From Flavobacterium ranwuense (GTDB taxonomy: Bacteria; Bacteroidota; Bacteroidia; Flavobacteriales; Flavobacteriaceae): a stretch of DNA of 64,000 nucleotides. The stretch is taken from the NCBI RefSeq assembly GCF_004349315.1, contig NZ_SMLH01000001.1, positions 496,001 to 560,000 on the forward strand, written 5' to 3'. A program made the position numbers and the translations under genes. The notes below the pieces were generated by a model. It was given only the letters and a program-made list of their open reading frames with translations, did not search any database and was not told where the DNA came from. Position 1 is the first letter of the stretch. The number at the start of each line of letters is the position of its first letter. This document shows, one piece after another, positions 36,089 to 45,006 of the stretch.

Positions 36089-36149
36089 AGTGAAAAGTGA
36101 AAAGTGAGTAGTTTTGGCTATTCACTTTTCACGACTCACTCTTCACTAC
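36089..36149. repeat. Inverted-repeat spacer between atpA and atpG
   Basis: GTGAAAAGTGAA (36090-36101) is the exact complement of TTCACTTTTCAC (36121-36132). AGTGAGT (36103-36109) also pairs with ACTCACT (36134-36140). The arms alternate in the order A, B, A', B', so the two stems cannot form as one simple hairpin. It is non-coding and intra-operonic. Confidence 0.6.
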
Positions 36150-36156
36150 AAATAAA

Positions 36157-37017
36157 ATGGCAAATTTAAAGGAAATCCGTAATAGAATTACTTCCGTTTC
36201 ATCTACGATGCAAATTACATCGGCAATGAAAATGGTTTCTGCAGCAAAGCTAAAGAAAGCACAAGATGCAATCACAGCAATGCGCCCTTATGCCGAAAAA
36301 TTAACGGAATTATTGCAAAATCTTTCTGCTACACTTGAAGGTGATGCAGGTGGAGAGTTTACTACACAACGTGAGATCAAGAAAGTATTACTAGTTGTAG
36401 TAACTTCAAATAGAGGTTTGGCAGGTGCCTTTAATACCAATGCAATTAAAGAAGCTAAAAACCGTGCTGAATTTTACACAGGCAAGCAAGTGGATATTTT
36501 TGCTATCGGTAAAAAGGGAAACGATGTTTTGAGTAAAACACTTTCAGTGGTTGACAATCAAAGCGCTATTTTTGACGATTTAACTTTTGATAATGTAGCT
36601 AAGATTTCAGATATGTTGACTGAGAAATTCGTTTCTGGTGAATACGATAAAATTGAGTTGATTTACAACCAATTTAAAAATGCTGCGACACAAATCGTTC
36701 AAACCGAACAATTTTTGCCATTAGCACCAATAAAATCCGATGTTCCAGTTTCAACAGGAGATTATATTTTTGAGCCTTCAAAAGAAGAAATCGTGTTGAC
36801 TTTGATTCCAAAATCATTAAAAACACAATTGTACAAAGGAATTCGCGATTCATTTGCTTCCGAGCACGGAGCGCGTATGACAGCAATGCACAAAGCAACT
36901 GATAATGCAACGGAGTTGAGAAATCAATTGAAATTGACTTATAATAAAGCACGTCAGGCTTCTATTACTAATGAAATCTTAGAGATTGTTGGTGGAGCTG
37001 AAGCATTGAACGGATAA
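36157..37017 (+). CDS. atpG: F-type ATP synthase subunit gamma
   Basis: The 286-residue central rotor shaft, with N-terminal LKEIRNRITSVSSTMQITSA and C-terminal RQASITNEILEIVGGAEAL forming the coiled-coil axle. Last gene of the operon, followed 23 bases later by a strong terminator. Confidence 0.97.
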   Translation: MANLKEIRNRITSVSSTMQITSAMKMVSAAKLKKAQDAITAMRPYAEKLTELLQNLSATLEGDAGGEFTTQREIKKVLLVVVTSNRGLAGAFNTNAIKEAKNRAEFYTGKQVDIFAIGKKGNDVLSKTLSVVDNQSAIFDDLTFDNVAKISDMLTEKFVSGEYDKIELIYNQFKNAATQIVQTEQFLPLAPIKSDVPVSTGDYIFEPSKEEIVLTLIPKSLKTQLYKGIRDSFASEHGARMTAMHKATDNATELRNQLKLTYNKARQASITNEILEIVGGAEALNG

Positions 37018-37040
37018 GAAAAATTTATTCAAATATATAA

Positions 37041-37068
37041 AGAGCCACGCATTGCGTGGCTCTTTTTT
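37041..37068 (+). terminator. Strong rho-independent terminator of the atp operon
   Basis: AGAGCCACGC and GCGTGGCTCT form a perfect 10-bp GC-rich stem with a 3-base loop, followed by a T-run. It is the clearest terminator in the window. Confidence 0.92.
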
Positions 37069-37104
37069 TGCTTAATTTTATAGTTTAAAACAATACTAGG
37101 AAGA

Positions 37105-37548
37105 ATGCAATTAGAAATTAGAGAACTGACCACAGTAGAGGAAATGCTTGCTAACATTAAAGTAATGCGTTTTCTATATCCTACATTTACTTTAGAAAAA
37201 TACGAATCGTATCTGGTCGAAATGATTCCGCATAATTACAAGCAAGTAGCCGTTTTTGAAAATGAGGTTTGTGTGGCGGTTACTGGATTTTGGTCTGGAA
37301 CAAAACTTTGGTCTGGAAAATACATAGAGATTGATAATTTTATAGTTCATCCGGATCATCGTTCTAAAGGGTTGGGCAAAATGATGACGGATTATGTTGA
37401 TGCGAAAGCCAAAGAAACTGGATGTACAATGATTGTTTTGGATGCTTTTACCGGAAATTTTACCGCTCATCGTTTTTATTATAACCAAGGATATGTCCCA
37501 AAAGGATTTCATTTTCTTAAAATTTTAAACGAAGAAGGATTAAGCTAA
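37105..37548 (+). CDS. GNAT family N-acetyltransferase
   Basis: A 147-residue GNAT enzyme with the acetyl-CoA-binding motif A in VHPDHRSKGLGKMMTDYVD and motif B in DAFTGNFTAHRFYYNQGYV. The acceptor is unknown. The gene starts 88 bases after atpG, past the terminator, and is followed by a small lipoprotein gene 11 bases downstream, so the two probably share a transcript. Confidence 0.88.
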   Translation: MQLEIRELTTVEEMLANIKVMRFLYPTFTLEKYESYLVEMIPHNYKQVAVFENEVCVAVTGFWSGTKLWSGKYIEIDNFIVHPDHRSKGLGKMMTDYVDAKAKETGCTMIVLDAFTGNFTAHRFYYNQGYVPKGFHFLKILNEEGLS

Positions 37549-37559
37549 ATAATAAAAGT

Positions 37560-38039
37560 ATGAAAGGGTATAAAACAGTTGTTTTCTTATTTATAATTGC
37601 AATTAGCCTGACATTTTGTGCCATGAAACCAGAACTTCAAACGGAATTTCCTCAAGAAATAAAATCAGTCTTTTATCAGAAATGGGAAGACGGTAAGGAA
37701 AGCAACGGAACTCATTTTTATATTGAATTCAAAAAACCGCTTGCGGCAAACATCAAACTGGAGAAAATCTATTTTCAGAATCAAGAATCCGCTATAAAAG
37801 GAACTGCCAAAAATACCTTTGTAGCCCATTTTTACAGTGAAAATAAAAAAGAAGATTTGATTATGCACAGAGATTCTGCCAAAGAATATGGCAACAAAGC
37901 GCCAGTTATTCAAAAAACTAAATTTGATTTGAAGTCTAACGAAGCAGTATTAGAATACAAGAAAGACGATAAAACCTATTTTTTCAAAATAATAAATCCC
38001 AAAGAAAAACCTATGGGCACTTATCCACCAATAAAATAG
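37560..38039 (+). CDS. Hypothetical lipoprotein
   Basis: A 159-residue protein with a signal peptide and a lipobox-like LTFC (Cys20). The mature part is beta-rich, with a short conserved-looking run GTYPPIK at the end. I recall small Flavobacteriia lipoproteins of this shape but no function. It follows the acetyltransferase gene by 11 bases. Confidence 0.65.
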   Translation: MKGYKTVVFLFIIAISLTFCAMKPELQTEFPQEIKSVFYQKWEDGKESNGTHFYIEFKKPLAANIKLEKIYFQNQESAIKGTAKNTFVAHFYSENKKEDLIMHRDSAKEYGNKAPVIQKTKFDLKSNEAVLEYKKDDKTYFFKIINPKEKPMGTYPPIK

Positions 38040-38125
38040 CAAAGGTAAAATGAATTAGTTTCTGTAGTTGATTTTTCTGTTCCAAAACAAATATTCACTT
38101 CAGATGATTAAACCAAAGAATTCGT

Positions 38126-38133
38126 TATTTTTG
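38126..38133 (+). promoter_or_regulatory. -7 promoter element (TATTTTTG) of the second flippase gene
   Basis: An exact TAnnTTTG match 29 bases before the TTG start at 38163. Confidence 0.45.
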
Positions 38134-38162
38134 TTTTTATAAATAGTAATAGACACATCATT

Positions 38163-39629
38163 TTGGGATTATATAAAAATCTTTTTAAACAGACTGCCAT
38201 TTATGGATTGGCTACGGTCATACCAAGAATGTTCAGTTTTATACTGGTTCCATTGTACACAGATTTGCTTCCAAAAGCTGAATATGGGAAGGTTTCTATC
38301 ATTTTTGCTTGGATGATCTTTTTTAATGTCATTCTTGCGTACGGATTTGAAACTGCTTTCTTTAGGTTTTATAATAAAGAAACAGACAAGAAATCAGTAG
38401 TGGAAACAACGTCCGTTTCGCTTTTTTGGACATCCATTTTGTTTTTATTCCTAGCCTTATTATTCCGAAATAAATTAGCCATTTGGTCTGGAATTGATGC
38501 GCAGTATATTACATATACCATCTGGATTTTAGTTCTTGATGCCTTGGTGATTGTTCCTTTTTCTAAGTTAAGAGTGAATCAGCAACCCATAAAATATGCC
38601 CTAATCAAAATTGGAAATGTTGCAATCAACCTGGTTCTAAACCTTTTCTTTTTGAGCTATTTACCGGTTATTGCACAATCAAATTCGGACAGTTTTTTAA
38701 GTTCTTTTTACTTAGAAGATTTTCAAATAGGTTATATTTTTGTTTCTAATATCGTTGCGAGCTTAGTTACTTTCCTAATACTTTCTCCTAATTACCTTTT
38801 GCTGAAATGGCAGTTTGATTACAAGCTTTGGAAACGAATGATGCAGTATGGTTTGCCTATTATGGTAGCCGGAATTGCATTTGCCATCAACGAACAATTT
38901 GACAAAATTTTGTTAGGGAAATTACTGCCTGCTAATATTGCTGAAGCCGAAGTAGGGGTATATTCGGCGTGTTATAAACTCGGGTTGTTCATGGTTTTGT
39001 ACCGTACGGCATACACTTTAGGAATCGAACCTTTTTTCTTTAGCCACGCTGATAAGGAGGATGCGCCTCAAACCTACGCCACGATTACCAAGTATTTTGT
39101 CATTTTTGGCTCTTTTATTTTACTGTCGGTAATCGTTTTTTCGGATGTTTTAAAACGCATCATGATTCGGGATGAGTCGTATTGGGAAGCCATGAAAGTG
39201 GTGCCGTTAATCATTCTGGCTAACTTTTTCCTTGGTATTTACACGAATCTTTCCGTTTGGTACAAATTGATTGACAAAACCCACATTGGCGCCTATATTT
39301 CCATAGTAGGAGCCATAATTACACTCGCGTTAAATTACCTTCTAATCCCAACAATGAGCTATTACGGCTCAGCAATTGCCACGATTGCGGCCTATGGAAG
39401 CATGATGTTTATCTCCTACTATTTCGGAAATAAATATTATCCCATTCCGTATGACACTAATAAAATTGCCATTTATCTGGTATTATCTATAGGGTTTTCG
39501 GCAGTTTCATTTTATGGCTTCAGAGAAAATTATTATGTCGGAATCACATTATTACTCGCGTTCATGTATTTCATATACCACAACGAAAAAGAATTATTAA
39601 CCAAAATTTTGAACCGAAAAAAGAGTTAG
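38163..39629 (+). CDS. Polysaccharide flippase (MOP superfamily)
   Basis: A 488-residue membrane protein with about 14 spans, N-terminal LFKQTAIYGLATVIPRMFSF, typical of the larger oligosaccharide flippase subfamily common in Bacteroidota. It is distinct from the Wzx at 0.7 kb. Start is TTG with no better ATG. Located upstream of dut and the sugar nucleotidyltransferase. It may export a lipid-linked glycan for O-antigen or glycoprotein synthesis (inference). Confidence 0.88.
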   Translation: MGLYKNLFKQTAIYGLATVIPRMFSFILVPLYTDLLPKAEYGKVSIIFAWMIFFNVILAYGFETAFFRFYNKETDKKSVVETTSVSLFWTSILFLFLALLFRNKLAIWSGIDAQYITYTIWILVLDALVIVPFSKLRVNQQPIKYALIKIGNVAINLVLNLFFLSYLPVIAQSNSDSFLSSFYLEDFQIGYIFVSNIVASLVTFLILSPNYLLLKWQFDYKLWKRMMQYGLPIMVAGIAFAINEQFDKILLGKLLPANIAEAEVGVYSACYKLGLFMVLYRTAYTLGIEPFFFSHADKEDAPQTYATITKYFVIFGSFILLSVIVFSDVLKRIMIRDESYWEAMKVVPLIILANFFLGIYTNLSVWYKLIDKTHIGAYISIVGAIITLALNYLLIPTMSYYGSAIATIAAYGSMMFISYYFGNKYYPIPYDTNKIAIYLVLSIGFSAVSFYGFRENYYVGITLLLAFMYFIYHNEKELLTKILNRKKS

Positions 39630-39649
39630 AATTTAACCTAATCATTTTT

Positions 39650-39728
39650 AGGAGCTATCTCCTGCTATCCGTTGCAATCTTTTTTCGGTAAAAACCTAAA
39701 AAAAGGATTTTCACTGCTATCAGGGCTA
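39650..39728. repeat. Flavobacterium-type intergenic repeat, copy B
   Basis: Shares ordered words with copy A at 27.8 kb: a small 5' stem (GGAGCTATCTCC), GCTATCCG, CAATCTTTTTT, a spacer, AAAAAAAGGATTT and a 3' half ending GGGCT. It fills the gap before dut. Not coding. Confidence 0.6.
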
Positions 39729-39740
39729 AAAAAATAAACA

Positions 39741-40175
39741 ATGACAATAAACATAATCAACAAATCACAACACGCCTTGCCAAACTATGAAACCATAGCT
39801 TCAGCAGGAATGGACTTAAGAGCCAACTTGATAGAATCTATAACATTAAAGCCACTAGAAAGAGCAATTGTAAAAACAGGTCTTTTCATAGAATTACCTA
39901 TCGGTTATGAAGCACAAGTACGTCCAAGAAGTGGACTGGCTGCCAAAAAAGGAATTACAGTCCTCAATTCTCCAGGAACAGTAGATGCAGATTATCGAGG
40001 CGAAATTGGTGTGATTTTAGTAAATTTATCCAATGAAGATTTCGTAATTGAAAACGGAGAACGTATCGCACAACTGATCATCGCAAAACATGAACGTGCC
40101 GAGTGGATTGAAGTGCAGGAACTAACAGAAACTTCTAGAGGCGAAGGTGGTTTTGGAAGTACAGGAGTAAAATAG
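39741..40175 (+). CDS. dut: dUTP diphosphatase
   Basis: A 144-residue trimeric dUTPase that converts dUTP to dUMP. All five motifs are present: [38 protein letters not shown] and the C-terminal [10 protein letters not shown]. Complete and standard in length. It starts the dut, nucleotidyltransferase, TPR, DUF4292, EnvC-like gene run that I recall as conserved in Flavobacteriia. Confidence 0.97.
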   Translation: MTINIINKSQHALPNYETIASAGMDLRANLIESITLKPLERAIVKTGLFIELPIGYEAQVRPRSGLAAKKGITVLNSPGTVDADYRGEIGVILVNLSNEDFVIENGERIAQLIIAKHERAEWIEVQELTETSRGEGGFGSTGVK

Positions 40176-40254
40176 TTTACAATATTCAGTCTCAGCTAGT
40201 AGTTCAAACTGAGCACAATCGAAGTGCTTTTAAAAAAATAAAAAATAAAAAATA

Positions 40255-40293
40255 AAACCTTGTGCACCTAGTGAAAACCTTGTGCACTTAGTG
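40255..40293. repeat. Tandem 19-base repeat of a Bacteroidota intergenic word
   Basis: AAACCTTGTGCACYTAGTG occurs twice, 20 bases apart (40255-40273, 40275-40293), just before the nucleotidyltransferase gene. A related GCGCCTTAGTGCC follows the -7 box at 31314. The core 'CTTTGCGCCTTAG' is a dispersed word in Bacteroidota as I recall. Confidence 0.6.
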
Positions 40294-40310
40294 GTTAAAT
40301 AAAAAATAAG

Positions 40311-41321
40311 ATGAAAATAATTGTCCCAATGGCCGGTCGTGGTTCACGTCTTCGCCCACATACATTAACTATTCCTAAACCATTAATTCCTATCGCAGGA
40401 AAACCAATCGTTCACCGTCTGGTAGAAGATATTGCTGGCGTATTGAATCAAGATATTGAAGAAGTAGCCTTTATCATTCACGAAAGTTTTGGCAAAAAAG
40501 TAGAAGAGGAATTAATTGCTATCGCACAAAAATTAGGTGCCAAAGGAACTATTTATTATCAAAATGAAGCTTTAGGAACTGGTCATGCTATTATGTGTGC
40601 AAAAGATTCTTTGAGCGGACCCGCTGTTATTGCTTATGCAGATACTTTAATTCGTGCCGATTTCGATTTAGATCAAAATGCCGACAGTGTTATTTGGGTA
40701 AAACAAGTAGATCATCCGGAAGCTTTTGGTGTAATCAACTTAAACGAAGCGAATGAAATAGTCGAACTGGTGGAGAAACCAAAAGAATTTATTTCGGACC
40801 TTGCCGTTATTGGAATTTACTATTTTAAAGATGTTGCCGTTTTAAAAAACGAACTTCAATTAGTATTAGATAATAATATTATTCACGGTGGAGAATATCA
40901 AATTAACGACGGAATCAAGCAAATGATGGCAAAAGGCATGAAATTTGTTCCGGGTACAGTAGACGAGTGGATGGATTGTGGAAACAAAGACGTTACCGTA
41001 GAAACAAATTCCAGAATGCTAGGTTTCTTGCACAATGACGGAACACATTTAGTGGACTTTGATGTCAAGTTAGAAAATGCCACAATTATTCCGCCATGTT
41101 ATATTGGGGAAGATGTGGTGTTGATAAACGCAACAGTTGGCCCTAATGTTTCTTTAGGAAAAGGATGTCATGTAGTAAACAGCAGTATTAAAAATAGTTT
41201 GGTACAAACGCACTCTCATATAAAAAATGCGAATTTAGATAATGCAATGATTGGTAATCATGCCAGTTTTGATGGTAACTTTACAAGCATCAGTATTGGT
41301 GATTATTCGGTTTTAGAATAA
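40311..41321 (+). CDS. Sugar-1-phosphate nucleotidyltransferase
   Basis: A 336-residue NDP-sugar pyrophosphorylase with the N-terminal signature VPMAGRGSRLRPHTLTIPKP and the catalytic-domain elements NEALGTGHAI and YADTLIRADF. A C-terminal left-handed beta-helix region is made of hexapeptide-like repeats (about 250-336). It resembles RmlA/GlmU-type enzymes that activate a sugar phosphate with a nucleoside triphosphate. Substrate not determinable. Belongs to the dut run. Confidence 0.9.
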   Translation: MKIIVPMAGRGSRLRPHTLTIPKPLIPIAGKPIVHRLVEDIAGVLNQDIEEVAFIIHESFGKKVEEELIAIAQKLGAKGTIYYQNEALGTGHAIMCAKDSLSGPAVIAYADTLIRADFDLDQNADSVIWVKQVDHPEAFGVINLNEANEIVELVEKPKEFISDLAVIGIYYFKDVAVLKNELQLVLDNNIIHGGEYQINDGIKQMMAKGMKFVPGTVDEWMDCGNKDVTVETNSRMLGFLHNDGTHLVDFDVKLENATIIPPCYIGEDVVLINATVGPNVSLGKGCHVVNSSIKNSLVQTHSHIKNANLDNAMIGNHASFDGNFTSISIGDYSVLE

Positions 41322-41373
41322 AAACGGTTCAATTCTTGTATGATTTAAAACACTTCAGGATTAAAACAACAGA

Positions 41374-42723
41374 ATGAAAAAAAGCGCTTTAATACTTTTA
41401 TTTCTGGTTTTGCACTGCAATTCAGCTTTGCTGTTGGCACAAACGGAACCCGAAGAAATTAAGCTCGATACTGATCAGTTTCAGGAATTTTTTTATGAAT
41501 CATTGCTTCAAAAAGGAATCGAAAATTATGATAAAGCGGTAGTGGCTTTGGATAAATGCATTAAGATTAAACCGAATGATGCCGCTGTGTATTATGAATT
41601 AGGAAAAAATTATTTAGCATTAAAGGAATACAAAAACGCGTATTCCTCATTTGAAAAAGCCACACAAATTGATCCAAAAAACAAATGGTTCTGGGTGGGA
41701 ATGTATGATGTGAGTTATGAAACTAGCAACTATAACCAGGCAATAGTAGTTATTAATAAACTGATAGAATTTGACGAGAAGTATAAAGAAGATTTGACAT
41801 CGCTTTATATGGGAACCAAACAGTTTGACAAAGCATTGGACTTAATTAACGAGTTAAACGAAACATTTGGAAAAACGGACAGACGGGATTTATACAAAAG
41901 CCAGATTTTATCTGAAGGGAAATTTCAGAATTTAGAAGTTTCAAATTTGTTAGAGCAAATGGAAAAGAATCCAAAAGAAGAATCCAATTATATTAGTTTG
42001 ATTTTTTTGTATTCTAAAAATAATGAAGAAGCAAAAGCTTTTGAAATTGTCAAAAAGCTGGAAAAAGCTTTGCCAAATTCCGAATGGGCCCAAGTGACGC
42101 TGTTCAAAAATTATTTGGATACTAATGACGGACCAAAAGCGATAAACGCCATGAATGTGGTTTTGGCCAGTGTCAAAATAGATTCTAAAATAAAGCACAG
42201 AATACTGAATGAGTTTTTAATTTTTGCAGATAAAAATCCTCAATACACAACTGATTTAGAGAAAGCGATTTCGTATTTCGATACTGACAAAGAAGTTAAT
42301 GTAGCTAAGGAAATAGGGAAGTTTTATCATGCGAAAAAGCAATGGGTAAAAGCGATTAAGTATTATGAACAAGCATTAAAAAACGGTTCAGGAGATGATA
42401 TAGAGACCAATTTGCTTTTGCTTCAAACGTATGCAGAGGCAAAGCAATTTGAATTAGTAGCTAAAAAAGCGTCGGCAATGGTGGATACTTTTCCAACACA
42501 ACCCCAGTTTTATTACTATTCAGGCATGGCGAATAATCAATTGAAACAATTTAAAAAAGCCAAGGATATGCTGGAAATGGGCTTGGATTATTTAGTAGAA
42601 GACAGAGCATTAGAAATAAATTTCAACATCCAGTTGGGAGAAGCGTACAACGGGTTAGGGGATTTCAAGAAAAAAGAAATGTATTTTTCCAAAGCCAATC
42701 AATTATTAAAAGAAAAAAAATAA
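41374..42723 (+). CDS. TPR repeat protein, exported
   Basis: A 449-residue protein with a signal peptide (cleavage about LLLAQ) and many TPR motifs, clear at about 45-110 (AAVYYELGKNYLALKEYKNA) and near 300-440. TPR arrays serve as protein-binding scaffolds, here in the periplasm or on the inner face of the outer membrane. It is coupled to the DUF4292 lipoprotein gene (stop and start share one base). Probably an envelope-assembly partner of its neighbours. Confidence 0.85.
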   Translation: MKKSALILLFLVLHCNSALLLAQTEPEEIKLDTDQFQEFFYESLLQKGIENYDKAVVALDKCIKIKPNDAAVYYELGKNYLALKEYKNAYSSFEKATQIDPKNKWFWVGMYDVSYETSNYNQAIVVINKLIEFDEKYKEDLTSLYMGTKQFDKALDLINELNETFGKTDRRDLYKSQILSEGKFQNLEVSNLLEQMEKNPKEESNYISLIFLYSKNNEEAKAFEIVKKLEKALPNSEWAQVTLFKNYLDTNDGPKAINAMNVVLASVKIDSKIKHRILNEFLIFADKNPQYTTDLEKAISYFDTDKEVNVAKEIGKFYHAKKQWVKAIKYYEQALKNGSGDDIETNLLLLQTYAEAKQFELVAKKASAMVDTFPTQPQFYYYSGMANNQLKQFKKAKDMLEMGLDYLVEDRALEINFNIQLGEAYNGLGDFKKKEMYFSKANQLLKEKK

Positions 42724-43508
42724 TGAAAAGAATAGCAATAGTAGTATTAATAACTCTTTTTATGGTATCGTGTAAATCGAAAGCCATTGCCGTTGCAGCC
42801 AGTAATGCGCCAACAACGGAGGCGGGTTATATGACGTCCAAAAAAATCATAGAAAATCATTACAACAATAAAAATCAATTTTCTACATTATATATTAAGT
42901 CAAACGCCCGTTATGCTGACAACAAACAAACTCAGAATGTTACGGCTGAAATTAAGATCAAGAAGGATGAACAAATTTTGGTAAGCATCCGTTTTCTTGG
43001 AATCACAATGGCGAAAGCATTGATTACGCCAAAATCCGTTAACTATTATGAAAAAATAAACGGCAGTTATTTTGAAGGCGATTTTAGCAGTTTAAGTCAA
43101 TGGCTGGGAACTGATTTGGATTACAGTAAAATTCAAAATATGTTATTGGGTGAAGCAATTGATGATTTGACGAAAGGGAAATATCTAGAATCATTATTGG
43201 AACAAACGTATCGATTAGATGATACTTCGAATACAAATACGAAAAAATCTTTCTTTTTGGATGCCGATAAGTTTTTGGTTAAAAAACAAGAAATCACTCA
43301 AACTGCCGAAGAGCGAATGATAAAAGTGGCTTATGCTGACAATATAGTATACAAGGAGGTAACTTTGCCTACAAGTGTTCAGATCAATACTTTTCAAAAG
43401 AAAGGCAATACCGAAATTAATCTGGATTACAACACGGTAACTTTCAATGAAGAACTTTCTTTTCCATATAGTGTTCCAAATGGGTACAAAAGAATTATAA
43501 TTAAGTAA
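42723..43508 (+). CDS. DUF4292 family lipoprotein
   Basis: A 261-residue lipoprotein with lipobox MVSC (Cys17). The mature domain has alternating beta strands with VSIRFLGITMAKALITPKSV, which looks like the half-barrel of LolA/LolB-type proteins. I recognise the family as DUF4292. A role in lipoprotein or lipid shuttling is inference. It sits between the TPR gene and the EnvC-like gene with gaps of 0 and 23 bases. Confidence 0.85.
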   Translation: MKRIAIVVLITLFMVSCKSKAIAVAASNAPTTEAGYMTSKKIIENHYNNKNQFSTLYIKSNARYADNKQTQNVTAEIKIKKDEQILVSIRFLGITMAKALITPKSVNYYEKINGSYFEGDFSSLSQWLGTDLDYSKIQNMLLGEAIDDLTKGKYLESLLEQTYRLDDTSNTNTKKSFFLDADKFLVKKQEITQTAEERMIKVAYADNIVYKEVTLPTSVQINTFQKKGNTEINLDYNTVTFNEELSFPYSVPNGYKRIIIK

Positions 43509-43531
43509 ATTAGCAAAAATATTTTTTTAAT

Positions 43532-44785
43532 ATGCCAAAATTTCTCCTTAGCCTAATCTTTATCTGTATGACTTCATTATTATGGAGTCAGGAATCCCAA
43601 CAAGAAAAATTAGAAGAACGTAAAGCTCAAATTCAAAAAGAAATTAGAGAAAATGAAAGGTTATTACAAACCGTAAAGAAAAAAGAAAAATCTGCGGTTA
43701 ATGTAGTAGTGATTCAAAGCACTAAAATAAAACTTAAAGAAAAATTAATAAACACGACCGAAAAGCAAACTAAATTGCTTAGTAATGACATGTATATCAA
43801 TCAAGTGCAAATCAATAAACTTAAGAAAGAATTGGCTGTACTTAAGGATGATTATGCTGAAATGATTGTAAAATCATATAAAAGCCGTTCAGCAGAAAGT
43901 CGTGCCATGTTCTTATTGTCTTCTGAGAATTTTTTACAAGCGTATAAAAGAGCGCAATATATGAAACAATATACTGGTTTCAGAAAAATGCAGGGTGAGG
44001 AAATAAAAACGAAGTCGAACAAGCTTACGGATTTTAATCAAAAACTGAACGTACAAAAAACAGCGAAACAAAAACTGATTGCTGAAAACGAAAAAGAACG
44101 ACTGTCACTCGAAAAAGAGAAAAAAGAGCAATTGAAGTTGGTAAGTGTTATCAAAAAAGATAAGAATAAGATTTCCCAAGAAATTAGAAAAAGACAACAA
44201 GAGGCCAGAGCGATAGATAGTCAAATTAGAAGAATAATTCGTGAGGCTATTGCGGCTGCCAATAGAAAAGCGGCCTTAGAAAAAGCAAAAGCAAATCCGA
44301 GTGCTCCGGTTTCTAAAGCTGCGGTTTCATCATCAAAAATAGAATTAACTCCAGAATCTAAGATAATTGCAGACAATTTTAGAGCCAATAGAGGAAGGTT
44401 GCCTTATCCTGTAGAAAAGGGTTTCATCTCACTAGGATATGGCAATCAACCCCATCCACAGTTCAGCACAATAACGGTTCATAATAGCGGTGTTGAAATC
44501 ACGACGGATCAAGGCGCGAATGCCAGAGCAGTTTTTGGCGGGGAAGTAACAAGTGTAATAATTTTGTCACCTGTAAACAAAGCCGTAACGATATTGCACG
44601 GGGATTACTTTACGGTGTACCAAAATTTAAGTTCAGTATCGGTCAGTAAAGGGGATAAAGTGAGCATTAAACAAAGCATTGGAAGAATAAAAACCAATGG
44701 AGATACTGGAAAAACAATTCTAAAGTTTATGATTTCTCAAAACGCAACGCTGATTAACCCCCAAAGTTGGTTGTCACCAAGATAA
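43532..44785 (+). CDS. EnvC-like murein hydrolase activator (degenerate LytM/M23)
   Basis: A 417-residue exported protein: signal peptide, long coiled coil (about 20-250) and a C-terminal LytM/M23 domain (about 295-417). Active LytM enzymes carry zinc ligands in HxxxD, HxH and a later His. Here the first site reads HNSGVE, the usual H-x-H is LKF and the YxHL site is YQNL, so the metal site is lost, as in E. coli EnvC, which activates amidases instead of cutting murein. It closes the dut run before a strong terminator and probably controls septal peptidoglycan cleavage. Confidence 0.9.
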   Translation: MPKFLLSLIFICMTSLLWSQESQQEKLEERKAQIQKEIRENERLLQTVKKKEKSAVNVVVIQSTKIKLKEKLINTTEKQTKLLSNDMYINQVQINKLKKELAVLKDDYAEMIVKSYKSRSAESRAMFLLSSENFLQAYKRAQYMKQYTGFRKMQGEEIKTKSNKLTDFNQKLNVQKTAKQKLIAENEKERLSLEKEKKEQLKLVSVIKKDKNKISQEIRKRQQEARAIDSQIRRIIREAIAAANRKAALEKAKANPSAPVSKAAVSSSKIELTPESKIIADNFRANRGRLPYPVEKGFISLGYGNQPHPQFSTITVHNSGVEITTDQGANARAVFGGEVTSVIILSPVNKAVTILHGDYFTVYQNLSSVSVSKGDKVSIKQSIGRIKTNGDTGKTILKFMISQNATLINPQSWLSPR

Positions 44786-44802
44786 GAACGGATATTTCAC
44801 AT

Positions 44803-44850
44803 AAAAAAAAGCACTATTATATTCCTTGGAATACAATAGTGCTTTTTTTA
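44803..44850. terminator. Bidirectional terminator after the EnvC-like gene
   Basis: AGCACTATT (44810-44818) pairs with AATAGTGCT (44835-44843), with ATTCC/GGAAT extending the stem inward, A-run before and T-run after. It can stop transcription from both sides. Confidence 0.88.
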
Positions 44851-45006
44851 TGAAAGGGATTTCTAGTTATGAAAGGCTTAGAAATAATGGAGAAAAGATT
44901 TTATTTGAAACCATTCATCAACAGCTGTGTTCTTAATTTTATTACAACTGATTTAATTTAGGAGAACCAATATCATTTGATTTTAAAACAGGGTAGGTTT
45001 GCCAGA

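Noticed and set aside
43532-44785. Active M23 peptidase
   Set aside because: None of the usual zinc ligands is present, so an EnvC-like activator is the better call.
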